DNA of 64,000 nucleotides from Patiria pectinifera (Eukaryota; Echinodermata; Asteroidea; Valvatida; Asterinidae). Below are positions 14,001 to 29,000 of this stretch, piece after piece; position 1 is the first letter of the stretch, and every line of letters begins with the position of its first letter. Position numbers and translations under genes: made by a program. The notes beneath the pieces are model-generated. The model saw nothing but the letters and a program-made list of their open reading frames with translations. It was not told the DNA's origin and did no database searches. Where the stretch lies: positions 13,817,430-13,881,429 of the forward strand of contig CM057129.1 of the NCBI GenBank assembly GCA_029964075.1, in the 5' to 3' direction.

Positions 14001-17000
14001 CACGTCATTGGCCGGGACGTATCCACAAGGCAGTGAGGGTACTACAAGGCAGTGAGGCTACTACAAGGCATCGAGGCTGCTAAATATTTATGAGGTGTAG
14101 TAAAACAAATACAGCATGGTTTATCTCTGGATAATTCGCAGAGGGAGGTAGTCAAGCTGACCTACATTTTCACAGAGGGATCAGTAATTCCCACTACATC
14201 CCCTCAAACCATGCTGTATCTGTATACCACATGGTTTTACTGCAAACCGAAACTTTATCGATACTCCAACATACAAAACCTGCAATCCTAAAAAGCATAC
14301 AGTTGTTAAGGAGTCATCTAAGTAAATAGGGGGAGTGTGGCCTAGAGTGGTTAGGATTTGTAACTTGTGATCAGAGCGTCAGGGGTTTGAATCCAGCTGC
14401 TGGCCATATGTTGTGTCCTTGGGAAAGCCACTTTACTGCCACTTGCCTCTCTCCACCCCAAGTATGAGTAGGTACCAGCCTTAGCTGGGGAGTAATCTGC
14501 CAGGGACCGGCATGCTATCCAGGAGAAATAGAAAGATTCTCTGTCTTTCATGCCACTTTAGCAGTAGTGAGCTGGAATCTTCAGGGGATTCATTTCTGGC
14601 CTCTACCCACCTTGTGTGAACATTTGACTCAATTTCGTGAAGTTGGATTTTTGGGCCAAAACTTGGAATATTTCATGACCGCGGATATGGATTTTTTTTT
14701 AGTTTTTGGACATTTGGGTAAAAAACTGAAAAGTTTATTTTCTCACTGGATCCTAGCTGTAGTGAGCCGAAATCTTCAGGGGATTCATTTCTGGCCTGTA
14801 CCCACCTTGTGTGAACATTTGACTCAATTTCGTGAAGTTGGATTTTTGGGCCAAAACTTGGAATTTTTGATGACCGCGGATATGGATTTTTTTTTAGTTT
14901 TTGGACATTTGGGTAAAAAACTGAAATGTTTTTTTCTCACTGGATCCTAGCTGTAGTGAGCCGAAATCTTCAGGGGATTCATTTCTGGCCTGTACCCACC
15001 TTGTGTGAACATTTGACTCAATTTCGTGAAGTTGGATTTTTGGGCCAAAACTTGGAATTTTTGATGACCGCGGATATGGATTTTTTTTAGTTTTTGGACA
15101 TTTGGGTAAAAAACTGAAATGTTTTTTTTCTCACTGGATCCTAGCTGTAGTGAGCCGAAATCTTCAGGGGATTCATTTCTGGCCTCTACCCACCTTTTGT
15201 GAACATTTGACTCAATTTCATGAAGTTGGATTTTTGGGCCAAAACTTGGAATTTTTGATGACCGCGGATATGGATTTTTTCTTAGTTTCGGGACATTTGG
15301 GTAAAAAACTGAAATGTTTTTTTTCTCACTGGATCCTAGCTGTAGTGAGCCGAAATCTTCAGAGGATTCATTTCTGGCCTGTACCCACCTTGTGTGAACA
15401 TTTGACTCAATTTCGTGAAGTTGGATTTTTGGGCCAAAACTTGGAATTTTTGATGACCGCGGATATGGATTTTTTCTTAGTTTCGGGACATTTGGGTAAA
15501 AAACTGAAATGTTTTTTTTCTCACTGGATCCTAGCTGTAGTGAGCCGAAATCTTCAGGGGATTCATTTCTGGCCTGTACCCACCTTGTGTGAACATTTGA
15601 CTCAATTTCGTGAAGTTGGATTTTTGGGCCAAAACTTGGAATTTTTGATGACCGCGGATATGGTTTTTTTTGGTTTTTGGACATTTGGGTAAAAAACTGA
15701 AATGTTTTTTTTCTCACTGGATCCTAGCTGTAGTGAGCCGAAATCTTCAGGGGATTCATTTCTGGCCTGTACCCACCTTGTGTGAACATTTGACTCAATT
15801 TCGTGAAGTTGGATTTTTGGCCAAAACTTGGAATTTTTGATGACCGCGGATATGGATTTTTTCTTAGTTTCGGGACATTTGGGTAAAAAACTGAAATGTT
15901 TTTTTTCTCACTGGATCCTAGCTGTAGTGAGCCGAAATCTTCAGGGGATTCATTTCTGGCCTGTACCCACCTTGTGTGAACATTTGACTCAATTTCGTGA
16001 AGTTGGATTTTTGGGCCAAAACTTGGAATTTTTGATGACCGCGGATATGGATTTTTTCTTAGTTTTTGGACATTTGGGTAAAAAACTGAAATGTTTTTTT
16101 CTCACTGGATCCTAGCTGTAGTGAGCCGAAATCTTCAGGGGATTCATTTCTGGCCTGTACCCACCTTGTGTGAACATTTGACTCAATTTCGTGAAGTTGG
16201 ATTTTTGGCCAAAACTTGGAATTTTTGATGACCGCGGATATGGATTTTTTTTTAGTTTCGGGACATTGGGGTAAAAAACTGAATTGGTTTTTTTCTCACT
16301 GGATCCTAGCTGTAGTGAGCCGAAATCTTCAGGGGATTCATTTCTGGCCTGTACCCACCTTGTGTGAACATTTGACTCAATTTCGTGAAGTTGGATTTTT
16401 GGGCCAAAACTTGGAATTTTTGATGACCGCGGATATGGATTTTTTTTAGTTTTTGGACATTTGGGCTATTTCGGCCGAAAACTGAAATGTTTATTTTCTC
16501 CCTGGATCCTAGTTTTAGTGAGCCGAAATCCTCCCGCCAAGAATTTCTGGCTTGCACCCACCTTGTGTGAACATTTGACTCAATTTCGTGAAGTTGGATT
16601 TTTGGGCCAAAACTTGGAATTTTTGATGACCGCGGATATGGATTTTTTTTATTTTCGGGACATTTGGGTAAAAAACTGAAATGTTTTTTTCTCACTGGAT
16701 CCTAGCTGTAGTGAGCCGAAATCTTCAGGCGGTTCATTTCTGGCCTGTACCCACCTTGTGTGAACATTTGACTCAATTTCGTGAAGTTGGATTTTGGGCC
16801 AAAACTTGGAATTTTTGATGACCGCGGATATGGATTTTTCTTAGTTTTTGGACATTTGGGTAAAAACATAAAGTGTTTTGTTTCTCACTGTATCCGAGCT
16901 GTAGTGAGCCCAAATCTTCAGGGATTCATTTCTGGCATCTACCCACCTTGTATGAAGATTTGACTCAATTTCGTGAAGTTGGATTTTGGGCCAAAACTTG

Positions 17001-20000
17001 GAATTTTTGATGACCGCGGATATGGATTTTTCTTAGTTTGGGACATTTGGGTAAAAACTGAAATGTTTACTTTCGCACTGGATCCGAGCTGTAGTGAGCC
17101 GAAATCTTCAGAGGATTCATTTCTGGCCTGTACCCACCTTGTGTGAACATTTGACTCAATTTCGTGAAGTTGGATTGTTGGGCCAAAACTTGGAATTTTT
17201 GATGACCGCGGATATGGATTTTTTCTTAGTTTCGGGACATTTGGGTAAAAAACTGAAATGTTTTTTTTCTCACTGGATCCTAGCTGTAGTGAGCCGAAAT
17301 CTTCAGGGGATTCATTTCTGGCCTGTACCCACCTTGTGTGAACATTTGACTCAATTTCGTGAAGTTGGATTTTTGGGCCAAAACTTGGAATTTTTGATGA
17401 CCGCGGATATGGATTTTTTCTTAGTTTCGGGACATTTGGGTAAAAACTGGATTTGTTTTTTTTTCCCTTGATTCTAGCTGTAATGAGCCCAAATCTTCAG
17501 GGATTCATTTCTGGCCTGTACCCACCTTGTGTGAACATTTGACTCAATTTCGTGAAGTTGGATTTTGGGCCAAAACTTGGAATTTTTGATGACCGCGGAT
17601 ATGGATTTTTTTAGTTTTGGACATTTGGGTAAAAACTGAAATGTTTTTTTCTCACTGGATCCTAGCTGTAGTGAGCCGAAATCTTCAGGGTATTCATTTC
17701 TGGCCTGTGCCAGGGATGTGCGACCAATTTACTCCATTTCGTGAAGTTGGATTTGTGAGGCAAAACTTGGAATTTTTGATGGCCGCGGATATGTATTTTT
17801 TTTAGTTTTTGGACATTTGGGTAAAAAACTGAAATGTTTTTTTCTCACTGGATCCTAGCTGTAGTGAGCCGAAATCTTCAGGGGATTCATTTCTGGCCTG
17901 TACCCACCTTGTGTGAACATTTGACTCAATTTCGTGAAGTTGGATTTTTGGGCCAAAACTTGGAATTTTTGATGACCGCGGATATGGAAAACTTTTCAGA
18001 TTTGGACATTTGGGTAAAAAACTGAAATGTTTTTTTTCTCACTGGATCCTAGCTGTAGTGAGCCGAAATCTTCAGGGGATTCATTTCTGGCCTGTACCCA
18101 CCTTGTGTGAACATTTGACTCAATTTCGTGAAGTTGGATTTTTGGGCCAAAACTTGGAATTTTTGATGACCGCGGATATGGATTTTTTTTAGTTTTGGGA
18201 CATTGCAGTAAAAAACTGAAATGTTTTTTTTCCTCCCTGGATCCTAGCTGTAGTGAGCCGAAATCTTCAGGGGATTCATTTCTGGCCTGTACCCACCTTG
18301 TGTGAACATTTGACTCAATTTCGTGAAGTTGGATTTTTGGGCCAAAACTTGGAATTTTTGATGACCGCGGATATGGATTTTTTCTTAGTTTCGGGACATT
18401 TGGGTAAAAAACTGAAATGTTTTTTTTCTCACTGGATCCTAGCTGTAGTGAGCCGAAATCTTCAGGGGATTCATTTCTGGCCTGTACCCACCTTGTGTGA
18501 ACATTTGACTCAATTTCGTGAAGTTGGGTTTTGGGCCAAAACTTGGAATTTTTGATGACCGCGGATATGGATTTTTTTAGTTTTTGGACATTTGGGTAAA
18601 AACTGAAATGTTTTTTTCTCACTGGATCCTAGCTGTAGTGAGCCGAAATCTTCAGGGATTCATTTCTGGCCTGTACCCACCTTGTGTGAACATTTGACTC
18701 AATTTCGTGAAGTTGGATTTTGGGGCCAAAACTTGGAATTTTTGATGACCGCGGATATGGATTTTTCTTAGTTTCGGACATTTGGGTAAAAACTGAAATG
18801 TTTTTTTCTCACTGGATCCTAGCTGTAGTGAGCCGAAATCTTCAGGGATTCATTTCTTGCCTTTACCCACCTTGTGTTAACATTTGACTCAATTTCGTGA
18901 AGTTTGATTTTTGGGCCAAAACTTGGAATTTTTGATGACCGCGCCTATGGATTTTTTTTAGGTTTTGGACATTTGGGTAAAAAACTGAAATGTTTTCTTC
19001 TCACTGGATCCTAGCTGTAGTGAGCCGAAATCTTCAGGGGATTCATTTCTGGCCTGTACCCACCTTGTGTGAACATTTGACTCAATTTCGTGAAGTTGGA
19101 TTTTTGGGCCAAAACTTGGAATTTTTGATGACCGCGGATATGGATTTTCTTAGTTTCGGGACATTTGGGTAAAAAACTGAAATGTTTTTTTTCTCACTGG
19201 ATCCTAGCTGTAGTGAGCCGAAATCTTCAGGGGATTCATTTCTGGCCTGTACCCACCTTGTGTGAACATTTGACTCAATTTCGTGAAGTTGGATTTTTGG
19301 GCCAAAACTTGGAATTTTTGATGACCGCGGATATGGATTTTTTCTTAGTTTTGGCAATGGGGTAAAAAATGAAATGTTTTTTTTCTCACTGGATCCTAGC
19401 TGTAGTGAGCCGAAATCTTCAGGGGATTCATTTCTGGCCTGTACCCACCTTGTGTGAACATTTGACTCAATTTCGTGAAGTTGGATTTTTGGGCCAAAAC
19501 TTGGAATTTTTGATGACCGCGGATATGGATTTTTTCTTAGTTTCGGGACATTTGGGTAAAAAACTGAAATGTTTTTTTTCTCACTGGATCCTAGCTGTAG
19601 TGAGCTGAAATCTCTTGGGGATTCATATCTGGCCTCTTCCTACCTTGTGTGAACATTTGACTTAATTTTGTGAAGTTGGATTTTGGGCCAAAACTTGGAT
19701 TTTTTGATGACCGCGGATATGGATTTTTTTAGTTTTGAACATTTGGGTAAAAAAATGAAATGTTTTTTTTCTCACTGGATCCTAGCTGTAGTGAGCCGAA
19801 ATCTTCAGGGGATTCATTTCTGGCCTGTACCCACCTTGTGTGAACATTTGACTCAATTTCGTGAAGTTGGATTTTTGGGCCAAAACTTGGAATTTTTGAT
19901 GACCGCGGATATGGATGTTTTTTAGTTTCGGGACATTTGGGTAAAAAACTGAAATGTTTTTTTCTCACTGGATCCTAGCTGTAGTGAGCCGAAATCTTCA

Positions 20001-23000
20001 GGGGATTCATTTCTGGCCTGTACCCACCTTGTGTGAACATTTGACTCAATTTCGTGAAGTTGGATTTTTGGCCAAAACTTGGAATTTTTGATGACCGCGG
20101 ATATGGATTTTTCTTAGTTTTTGGACATTTGGGTAAAAACTGAAATGTTTTTTTCTCACTGGATCCTAGCTGTAGTGAGCCGAAATCTTCAGGGATTAAT
20201 TTCTGGCCTGTACCCACCTTGTGTGAACATTTGACTCAATTTCGTGAAGTTGGATTTTTGGGCCAAAACTTGGAATTTTTGATGACCGCGGATATGGATT
20301 TTTTCTTAGTTTCGGGACATTTGGGTAAAAAACTGAAATGTTTTTTTTCTCACTGGATCCTAGCTGTAGTGAGCCGAAATCTTCAGGGGATTCATTTCTG
20401 GCCTGTACCCACCTTGTGTGAACATTTGACTCAATTTCGTGAAGTTGGATTTTTGGGCCAAAACTTGGAATTTTTGATGACCGCGGATATGGATTTTTTT
20501 TAGTTTCGGGACATTTGGGTAAAAAACTGAAATGTTTTTTTTCTCACTGGATCCTAGCTGTAGTGAGCCGAAATCTTCAGGGGATTCATTTCTGGCCTGT
20601 ACCCACCTTGTGTGAACATTTGACTCAATTTCGTGAAGTTGGATTTTTGGCCAAAACTTCGAATTTTTGATGACCGCGGATATGGATTTTTCTTAGTTTT
20701 GGACATTTGGGTAAAAACTGAAATGTTTTTTTCTCACTGGATCCTAGCTGTAGTGAGCCGAAATCTTCAAGGGATTCATTTCTGGCCTGTACCCACCTTG
20801 TGTGAACATTTGACTCAATTTCGTGAAGTTGGATTTTTGGGCCAAAACTTGGAATTTTTGATGACCGCGGATATGGATTTTTTCTTAGTTTCGGGACATT
20901 TGGGTAAAAAACTGAAATGTTTTTTTTCTCACTGGATCCTAGCTGTAGTGAGCCGAAATCTTCAGGGGATTCATTTCTGGCCTGTACCCACCTTGTGTGA
21001 ACATTTGACTCAATTTCGTGAAGTTGGATTTTTGGCCAAAACTTGGAATTTTTGATGACCGCCTATATGGATTTTTTCTTAGTTTTGGGACATTTTGGTA
21101 AAAAACTGAAATGTTTTTTTCTCACTGGATCCTAGCTGTAGTGAGCCGAAATCTTCAGAGGATTCATTTCTGGCCTGTACCCACCTTGTGTGAACATTTG
21201 ACTCAATTTCGTGAAGTTGGATTTTTGGGCCAAAACTTGGAATTTTTGATGACCGCGGATATGGATTTTTTCTTAGTTTTTGGACATTTGGGTAAAAACT
21301 GAAATGTTTTTTTTCTCACTGGATCCTAGCTGTAGTGAGCCGAAATCTTCAGGGGATTCATTTCTGGCCTGTACCCACCTTGTGTGAACATTTGACTCAA
21401 TTTCGTGAAGTTGGATTTTTGGGCCAAAACTTGGAATTTTTGATGACCGCGGATATGGATTTTTTCTTAGTTTTTGGACATTTGGGTAAAAAACTGAAAT
21501 GTTTTTTTTCTCACTGGATCCTAGCTGTAGTGAGCCGAAATCTTCAGGGGATTCATTTCTGGCCTGTACCCACCTTGTGTGAACATTTGACTCAATTTCG
21601 TGAAGTTGGATTTTTGGGCCAAAACTTGGAATTTTTGATGACCGCGGATATGGATTTTTTCTTAGTTTCGGGACATTTGGGTAAAAAACTGAAATGTTTT
21701 TTTTCTCACTGGATCCTAGCTGTAGTGAGCCGAAATCTTCAGGGATTCATTTCTGGCCTGTACCCACCTTGTGTGAACATTTGACTCAATTTCGTGAAGT
21801 TGGATTTTTGGGCCAAAACTTGGAATTTTTGATGACCGCGGATATGGATTTTTTCTTAGTTTCGGGACATTTGGGTAAAAAACTGAAATGTTTTTTTTCT
21901 CACTGGATCCTAGCTGTAGTGAGCCGAAATCTTCAGGGGATTCATTTCTGGCCTGTACCCACCTTGTGTGAACATTTGACTCAATTTCGTGAAGTTGGAT
22001 TTTTGGGCCAAAACTTGGAATTTTTGATGACCGCGGATATGGATTTTTTTTTAGTTTTTGGACATTTGGGTAAAAAACTGAAATGTTTTCTTCTCACTGG
22101 ATCCTAGCTGTAGTGAGCCGAAATCTTCAGGGGATTCATTTCTGGCCTGTACCCACCTTGTGTGAACATTTGACTCAATTTCGCGAAGTTGGATTTTTGG
22201 CACAAAACTTGGCATTTTTGATGACCGAGGATATGGATTTTTTCTTAGTTTTTGGACATTTGGGTAAGAAACTGAAATGTTTTTTCTCACTGGATCCTAG
22301 CTGTAGTGAGCCGAAATCTTCAGGGGATTCATTTCTGGCCTGTACCCACCTTGTGTGAACATTTGACTCAATTTCGTGAAGTTGGATTTTTGGGCCAAAA
22401 CTTGGAATTTTTGATGACCGCGGATATGGATTTTTTCTTAGTTTCGGGACATTTGGGTAAAAAACTGAAATGTTTTTTTTCTCACTGGATCCTAGCTGTA
22501 GTGAGCCGAAATCTTCAGGGGATTCATTTCTGGCCTGTACCCACCTTGTGTGAACATTTGACTCAATTTCGTGAAGTTGGATTTTCATGCCAAAAGTGAG
22601 TATTTTTGATGACCGCGGATATGGATTTTTCTTAGTTTTTGGGCATTTGGGTAAAAATTGAAATGTTTGTTTTCTGACTGGATCCTAGCTGTAGTGAGCT
22701 GAAATCTTCAGGGATTCATTTCTGGCCTGTACCCACCTTGTGTGAACATTTGACTCAATTTCGTGAAGTTGGATTTTTGGGCCAAAACTTGGAATTTTTG
22801 ATGACCGCGGATATGGATTTTTTTTAGTTTTTGGACATTTGGGTAAAAAACTGAAATGTTTTTTTTCTCACTGGATCCTAGCTGTAGTGAGCCGAAATCT
22901 TCAGGGGATTCATTTCTGGCCTGTACCCACCTTGTGTGAACATTTGACTCAATTTCGTGAAGTTGGATTTTTGGGCCAAAACTTGGAATTTTTGATGACC

Positions 23001-26000
23001 GCGGATATGGATTTTTTCTTAGTTTTGGCAATGGGGTAAAAAACTGAAATGTTTTTTTTCTCACTGGATCCTAGCTGTAGTGAGCCGAAATCTTCAGGGA
23101 TTCATATCTGGCCTCTTCCCACCTTGTGTGAACATTTGACTTAATTTCGTGAAGTTGGATTTTTTGGCCCAAAATCAGTATTTTTGATGACCGCGGATAT
23201 GGATTTTTTCTTAGTTTCGGGACATTTGGGTAAAAAACTGAAATGTTTTTTTTCTCACTGGATCCTAGCTGTAGTGAGCCGAAATCTTCACAGGATTCAT
23301 TTCTGGCCTGTACCCACCTTGTGTGAACATTTGACTCAATTTCGTGAAGTTGGATTTTTGGGCCAAAACTTGGAATTTTTGATGACCGCGGATATGGATT
23401 TTTTTTAGTTTTTGGACATTTGGGTAAAAAACTGAAATGCTTTTCTTCTAACTGGATCCTAGCTGTAGTGAGCCGAAATCTTCAGGAAACTCATATCTGG
23501 CCTGTACCCACCTTGTGTGAACATTTGACTTAGTTTCGTGAAGTTGGATTTTTGGGCCAAAACTTGGAATTTTTGATGACCGCGGATATGGATTTTTTCT
23601 TAGTTTCGGGACATTTGGGTAAACAACTGAAATGTTTTTTTCTCACTGGATCCTAGCTGTAGTGAGCCGAAATCTTCAGGGGATTCATTTCTGGCCTGTA
23701 CCCACCTTGTGTGAACATTTGACTCAATTTCGTGAAGTTGGATTTTTGGGCCAAAACTTGGAATTTTTGATGACCGCGGATATGGATTTTTTTTTAGTTT
23801 TTGGACATTTGGGTAAAAAACTGAAATGTTTTTTTCTCACTGGATCCTAGCTGTAGTGAGCCGAAATCTTCAGGGGATTCATTTCTGGCCTGTACCCACC
23901 TTGTGTGAACATTTGACTCAATTTCGTGAAGTTGGATTTTATGGCCAAAACTTGGAATTTTTGATGACCGCGGATATGGATTTTTTTTAGTTTTTGGACA
24001 TTTGGGTAAAAAACTGAAATGTTTTTTTTCTCACTGGATCCTAGCTGTAGTGAGCCGAAATCTTCAGGGGGTTCATTTCTGGCCTGTACCCACCTTGTGT
24101 GAACATTTGACTCAATTTCGTGAAGTTGGATTTTTGGGCCAAAACTTGGAATTTTTGATGACCGCGGATATGGATTTTTTCTTAGTTTCGGGACATTTGG
24201 GTAAAAAACTGAAATGTTTTTTTTCTCACTGGATCCTAGCTGTAGTGAGCCGAAATCTTCAGGGGATTCATTTCTGGCCTGTACCCACCTTGTGTGAACA
24301 TTTGACTCAATTTCGTGAAGTTGGATTTTTGGGCCAAAACTTGGAATTTTTGATGACCGCGGATATGGATTTTTTCTTAGTTTTTGGACATTTGGGTAAA
24401 AAACTGAAATGTTTTTTTTCTCACTGGATCCTAGCTGTAGTGAGCCGAAATCTTCAGGGGATTCATTTCTGGCCTGTACCCACCTTGTGTGAACATTTGA
24501 CTCAATTTCGTGAAGTTGGATTTTTGGGCCAAAACTTGGAATTTTTGATGACCGCGGATATGGATTTTTTCTTAGTTTCGGGACATTTGGGTAAAAAACT
24601 GAAATGTTTTTTTTCTCACTGGATCCTAGCTGTAGTGAGCCGAAATCTTCAGGGGATTCATTTCTGGCCTGTACCCACCTTGTGTGAACATTTGACTCAA
24701 TTTCGTGAAGTTGGATTTTTGGGCCAAAACTTGGAATTTTTGATGACCGCGGATATGGATTTTTTCTTAGTTTTTGGACATTTGGGTAAAAAACTGAAAT
24801 GTTTTTTTTCTCACTGGATCCTAGCTGTAGTGAGCCGAAATCTTCAGGGATTCATTTCTGGCCTGTACCCACCTTGTGTGAACATTTGACTCAATTTCGT
24901 GAAGTTGGATTTTTGGGCCAAAACTTGGAATTTTTGATGACCGCGGATATGGATTTTTTCTTAGTTTTTGGACATTTGGGTAAAAAACTGAAATGTTTTT
25001 TTTCTCACTGGATCCTAGCTGTAGTGAGCCGAAATCTTCAGGGATTCATTTCTGGCCTGTACCCACCTTGTGTGAACATTTGACTCAATTTCGTGAAGTT
25101 GGATTTTTGGGCCAAAACTTGGAATTTTTGATGACCGCGGATATGGATTTTTTTTTAGTTTTTGGACATTTGGGTAAAAAACTGAAATGTTTTTTTTCTC
25201 ACTGGATCCTAGCTGTAGTGAGCCGAAATCTTCAGGGGATTCATTTCTGGCCTGTACCCACCTTGTGTGAACATTTGACTCAATTTCGTGAAGTTGGATT
25301 TTTGGGCCAAAACTTGGAATTTTTGATGACCGCGGATATGGATTTTTTTTAGTTTTTGGACATTTGGGTAAAAAACTGAAATGTTTTTTTCTCACTGGAT
25401 CCTAGCTGTAGTGAGCCGAAATCTTCAGGGGATTCATTTCTGGCCTGTACCCACCTTGTGTGAACATTTGACTCAATTTCGTGAAGTTGGATTTTTGGGC
25501 CAAAACTTGGAATTTTTGATGACCGCGGATATGGATTTTTTTCTAAGTTCTGGACCATTTGGTTAAAAACCGCAATTGTTTTTTTCTCACTGGATCCTAG
25601 CTGTAGTGAGCCGAAATCTTCAGGGATTCATTTCTGGCCTGTACCCACCTTGTGTGAACATTTGACTCAATTTCGTGAAGTTGGATTTTGGGCCAAAACT
25701 TGGAATTTTTGATGACCGCGGATATGGATTTTTCTTAGTTTTTGGACATTTGCGTAAAAACTCAAATGCTTTTTTTCTCACTGGATCCTAGCTGTAGTGA
25801 GCCGAAATCTTCAGGGGATTCATTTCTGGCCTGTACCCACCTTGTGTGAACATTTGACTCAATTTCGTGAAGTTGGATTTTTGGCCCAAACTTGGAATTT
25901 TTTATGACCGCGGATACGGATTTTTCTTAGTTTTTGGACATTTGGGTAAAAACTGAAATGTTTTTTTTCTCACTGGATCCTAGCTGTAGTGAGCCGAAAT

Positions 26001-29000
26001 CTTCAGGGGATTCATTTCTGGCCTGTACCCACCTTGTGTGAACATTTGACTCAATTTCGTGAAGTTGGATTTTTGGGCCAAAACTTGGAATTTTTGATGA
26101 TTTTCTTAGTTTCGGGACATTTGGGTAAAAAACTGAAATGTTTTTTTTCTCACTGGATCCTAGCTGTAGTGAGCCGAAATCTTCAGGGGATTCATTTCTG
26201 GCCTGTACCCACCTTGTGTGAACATTTGACTCAATTTCGTGAAGTTGGATTTTGGGCCAAAACTTGGAATTTTTGATGACCGCGGATATGGATTTTTTTT
26301 AGTTTTTGGACATTTGGGTAAAAAACTGAAATGTTTTTTTTCTCACTGGATCCTAGCTGTAGTGAGCTGAAATCTCTCAGGGATTCATTTCTGGCCTGTA
26401 CCCACCTTGTGTGAACATTTGACTCAATTTCGTGAAGTTGGATTTTTGGGCCAAAACTTGGAATTTTTGATGACCGCGGATATGGATTTTTTCTTAGTTT
26501 CGGGACATTTGGGTAAAAAACTGAAATGTTTTTTTTCTCACTGGATCCTAGCTGTAGTGAGCCGAAATCTTCAGGGGATTCATTTCTGGCCTGTACCCAC
26601 CTTGTGTGAACATTTGACTCAATTTCGTGAAGTTGGATTTTTGGGCCAAAACTTGGAATTTTTGATGACCGCGGATATGGATTTTTTCTTAGTTTTTGGA
26701 CATTTGGGTAAAAAACTGAAATGTTTTTTTTCTCACTGGATCCTAGCTGTAGTGAGCCGAAATCTTCATTGGATTCATTTCTGGCCTGTACCCACCTTGT
26801 GTGAACATTTGACTCAATTTCGTGAAGTTGGATTTTTGGGCCAAAACTTGGAATTTTTGATGACCGCGGATATGGATTTTTTCTTAGTTTTGGGACATTT
26901 GGGTAAAAAACTGAAATGTTTTTTTTCTCACTGGATCCTAGCTGTAGTGAGCCGAAATCTTCAAAGGATTCATTTCTGGCCTGTACCCACCTTGTGTGAA
27001 CATTTGACTCAATTTCGTGAAGTTGGATTTTTGGGCCAAAACTTGGAATTTTTGATGACCGCGGATATGGATTTTTTCTTAGTTTCGGGACATTTGGGTA
27101 AAAAACTGAAATGTTTTTTTTCTCACTGGATCCTAGCTGTAGTGAGCCGAAATCTTCAGGGGATTCATTTCTGGCCTGTACCCACCTTGTGTGAACATTT
27201 GACTCAATTTCGTGAAGTTGGATTTTTGGGCCAAAACTTGGAATTTTTGATGACCGCGGATATGGATTTTTTCTTAGTTTTTGGACATTTGGGTAAAAAA
27301 CTGAAATGTTTTTTTCTCACTGGATCCTAGCTGTAGTGAGCCGAAATCTTCAGGGGATTCATTTCTGGCCTGTACCCACCTTGTGTGAACATTTGACTCA
27401 ATTTCGTGAAGTTGGATTTTTGGGCCAAAACTTGGAATTTTTGATGACCGCGGATATGGATTTTTTTTAGTTTTTGGACATTTGGGTAAAAAACTGAAAT
27501 GTTTTTTTTCTCACTGGATCCTAGCTGTAGTGAGCCGAAATCTTCAGGGGATTCATTTCTGGCCTGTACCCACCTTGTGTGAACATTTGACTCAATTTCG
27601 TGAAGTTGGATTTTTGGGCCAAAACTTGGAATTTTTGATGACCGCGGATATGGATTTTTTTAGTTTTTGGACATTTGGGTAAAAAACTGAAATGTTTTTT
27701 CTCACTGGATACTAGCTGTAGTGAGCTGAAATCTCCAAGGGATTCATTTCTGGCCTGTACCCACCTTGTGTGAACATTTGACTCAATTTCGTGAAGTTGG
27801 ATTTTTGGGCCAAAACTTGGAATTTTTGATGACCGCGGATATGGAATTTTTCTTATTTTCGGGAACTTTGGGTAAAAACATGAAATGTTTGTTCTCTCAC
27901 TGGATCCTAGCTGTAGTGAGCCGAAATCTTCAGTGGATTCATTTCTGGCCTGTACCCACCTTGTGTGAACATTTGACTCAATTTCGTGAAGTTGGATTTT
28001 TGGGCCAAAACTTGGAATTTTTGATGACCGCGGATATGGATTTTTTTTAGTTTTTGGACATTTGGGTAAAAACTGAAAAGTTTTTTTTCTCACTGGATCC
28101 TAGCTGTAGTGAGCCGAAATCTTCAGGGGATTCATTTCTGGCCTGTACCCACCTTGTGTGAACATTTGACTCAATTTCGTGAAGTAGGATTTTTAGGACA
28201 AAACTTAGAATTTTTGATGCCCGCGGGTATGGTTTTTTTTGGGTTTTGGATATAGGGGTCAAAAACAGAAATGTTTCTTTTCTCACTGGATACTGAATGT
28301 AATGAGTTGAACTCTTCAGGGAATTCAATTCTGGCCTGTACCCACCTTGTGTGAACATTTGACTCAATTTCGTGAAGTTGGATTTTTGGGCCAAAACTTG
28401 GAATTTTTGATGACCGCGGATATGGATTTTTTCTTAGTTTCGGGACATTTGGGTAAAAAACTGAAATGTTTTTTTTCTCACTGGATCCTAGCTGTAGTGA
28501 GCCGAAATCTTCAGGGGATTCATTTCTGGCCTGTACCCACCTTGTGTGAACATTTGACTCAATTTCGTGAAGTTGGATTTTTGGGCCAAAACTTGGAATT
28601 TTTGATGACCGCGGATATGGATTTTTTTTAGTTTTTGGACATTTGGGTAAAAAACTGAAATGTTTTTTTTCTCACTGGATCCTAGCTGTAGTGAGCCGAA
28701 ATCTTCAGGGGATTCATTTCTGGCCTGTACCCACCTTGTGTGAACATTTGACTCAATTTCGTGAAGTTGGATTTTTGGGCCAAAACTTGGAATTTTTGAT
28801 GACCGCGGATATGGAATTCTTCTTAGTTTCGGAACACTTGGGTTAAAAACTTAAATGTTTTTTTTCTCACTGGATTCTAGCTGTAGTGAGCCGAAATCTT
28901 CAGGGGATTCATTTCTGGCCTGTACCCACCTTGTGTGAACATTTGACTCAATTTCGTGAAGTTGGATTTTTGGGCCAAAACTTGGAATTTTTGATGACCG

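Noticed and set aside
14947..15717. Minus-strand open frame (256 codons) in the satellite and its relatives
   Set aside because: Same cause on the other strand. Both strands being open over the same repeats argues for low stop density, not genes.
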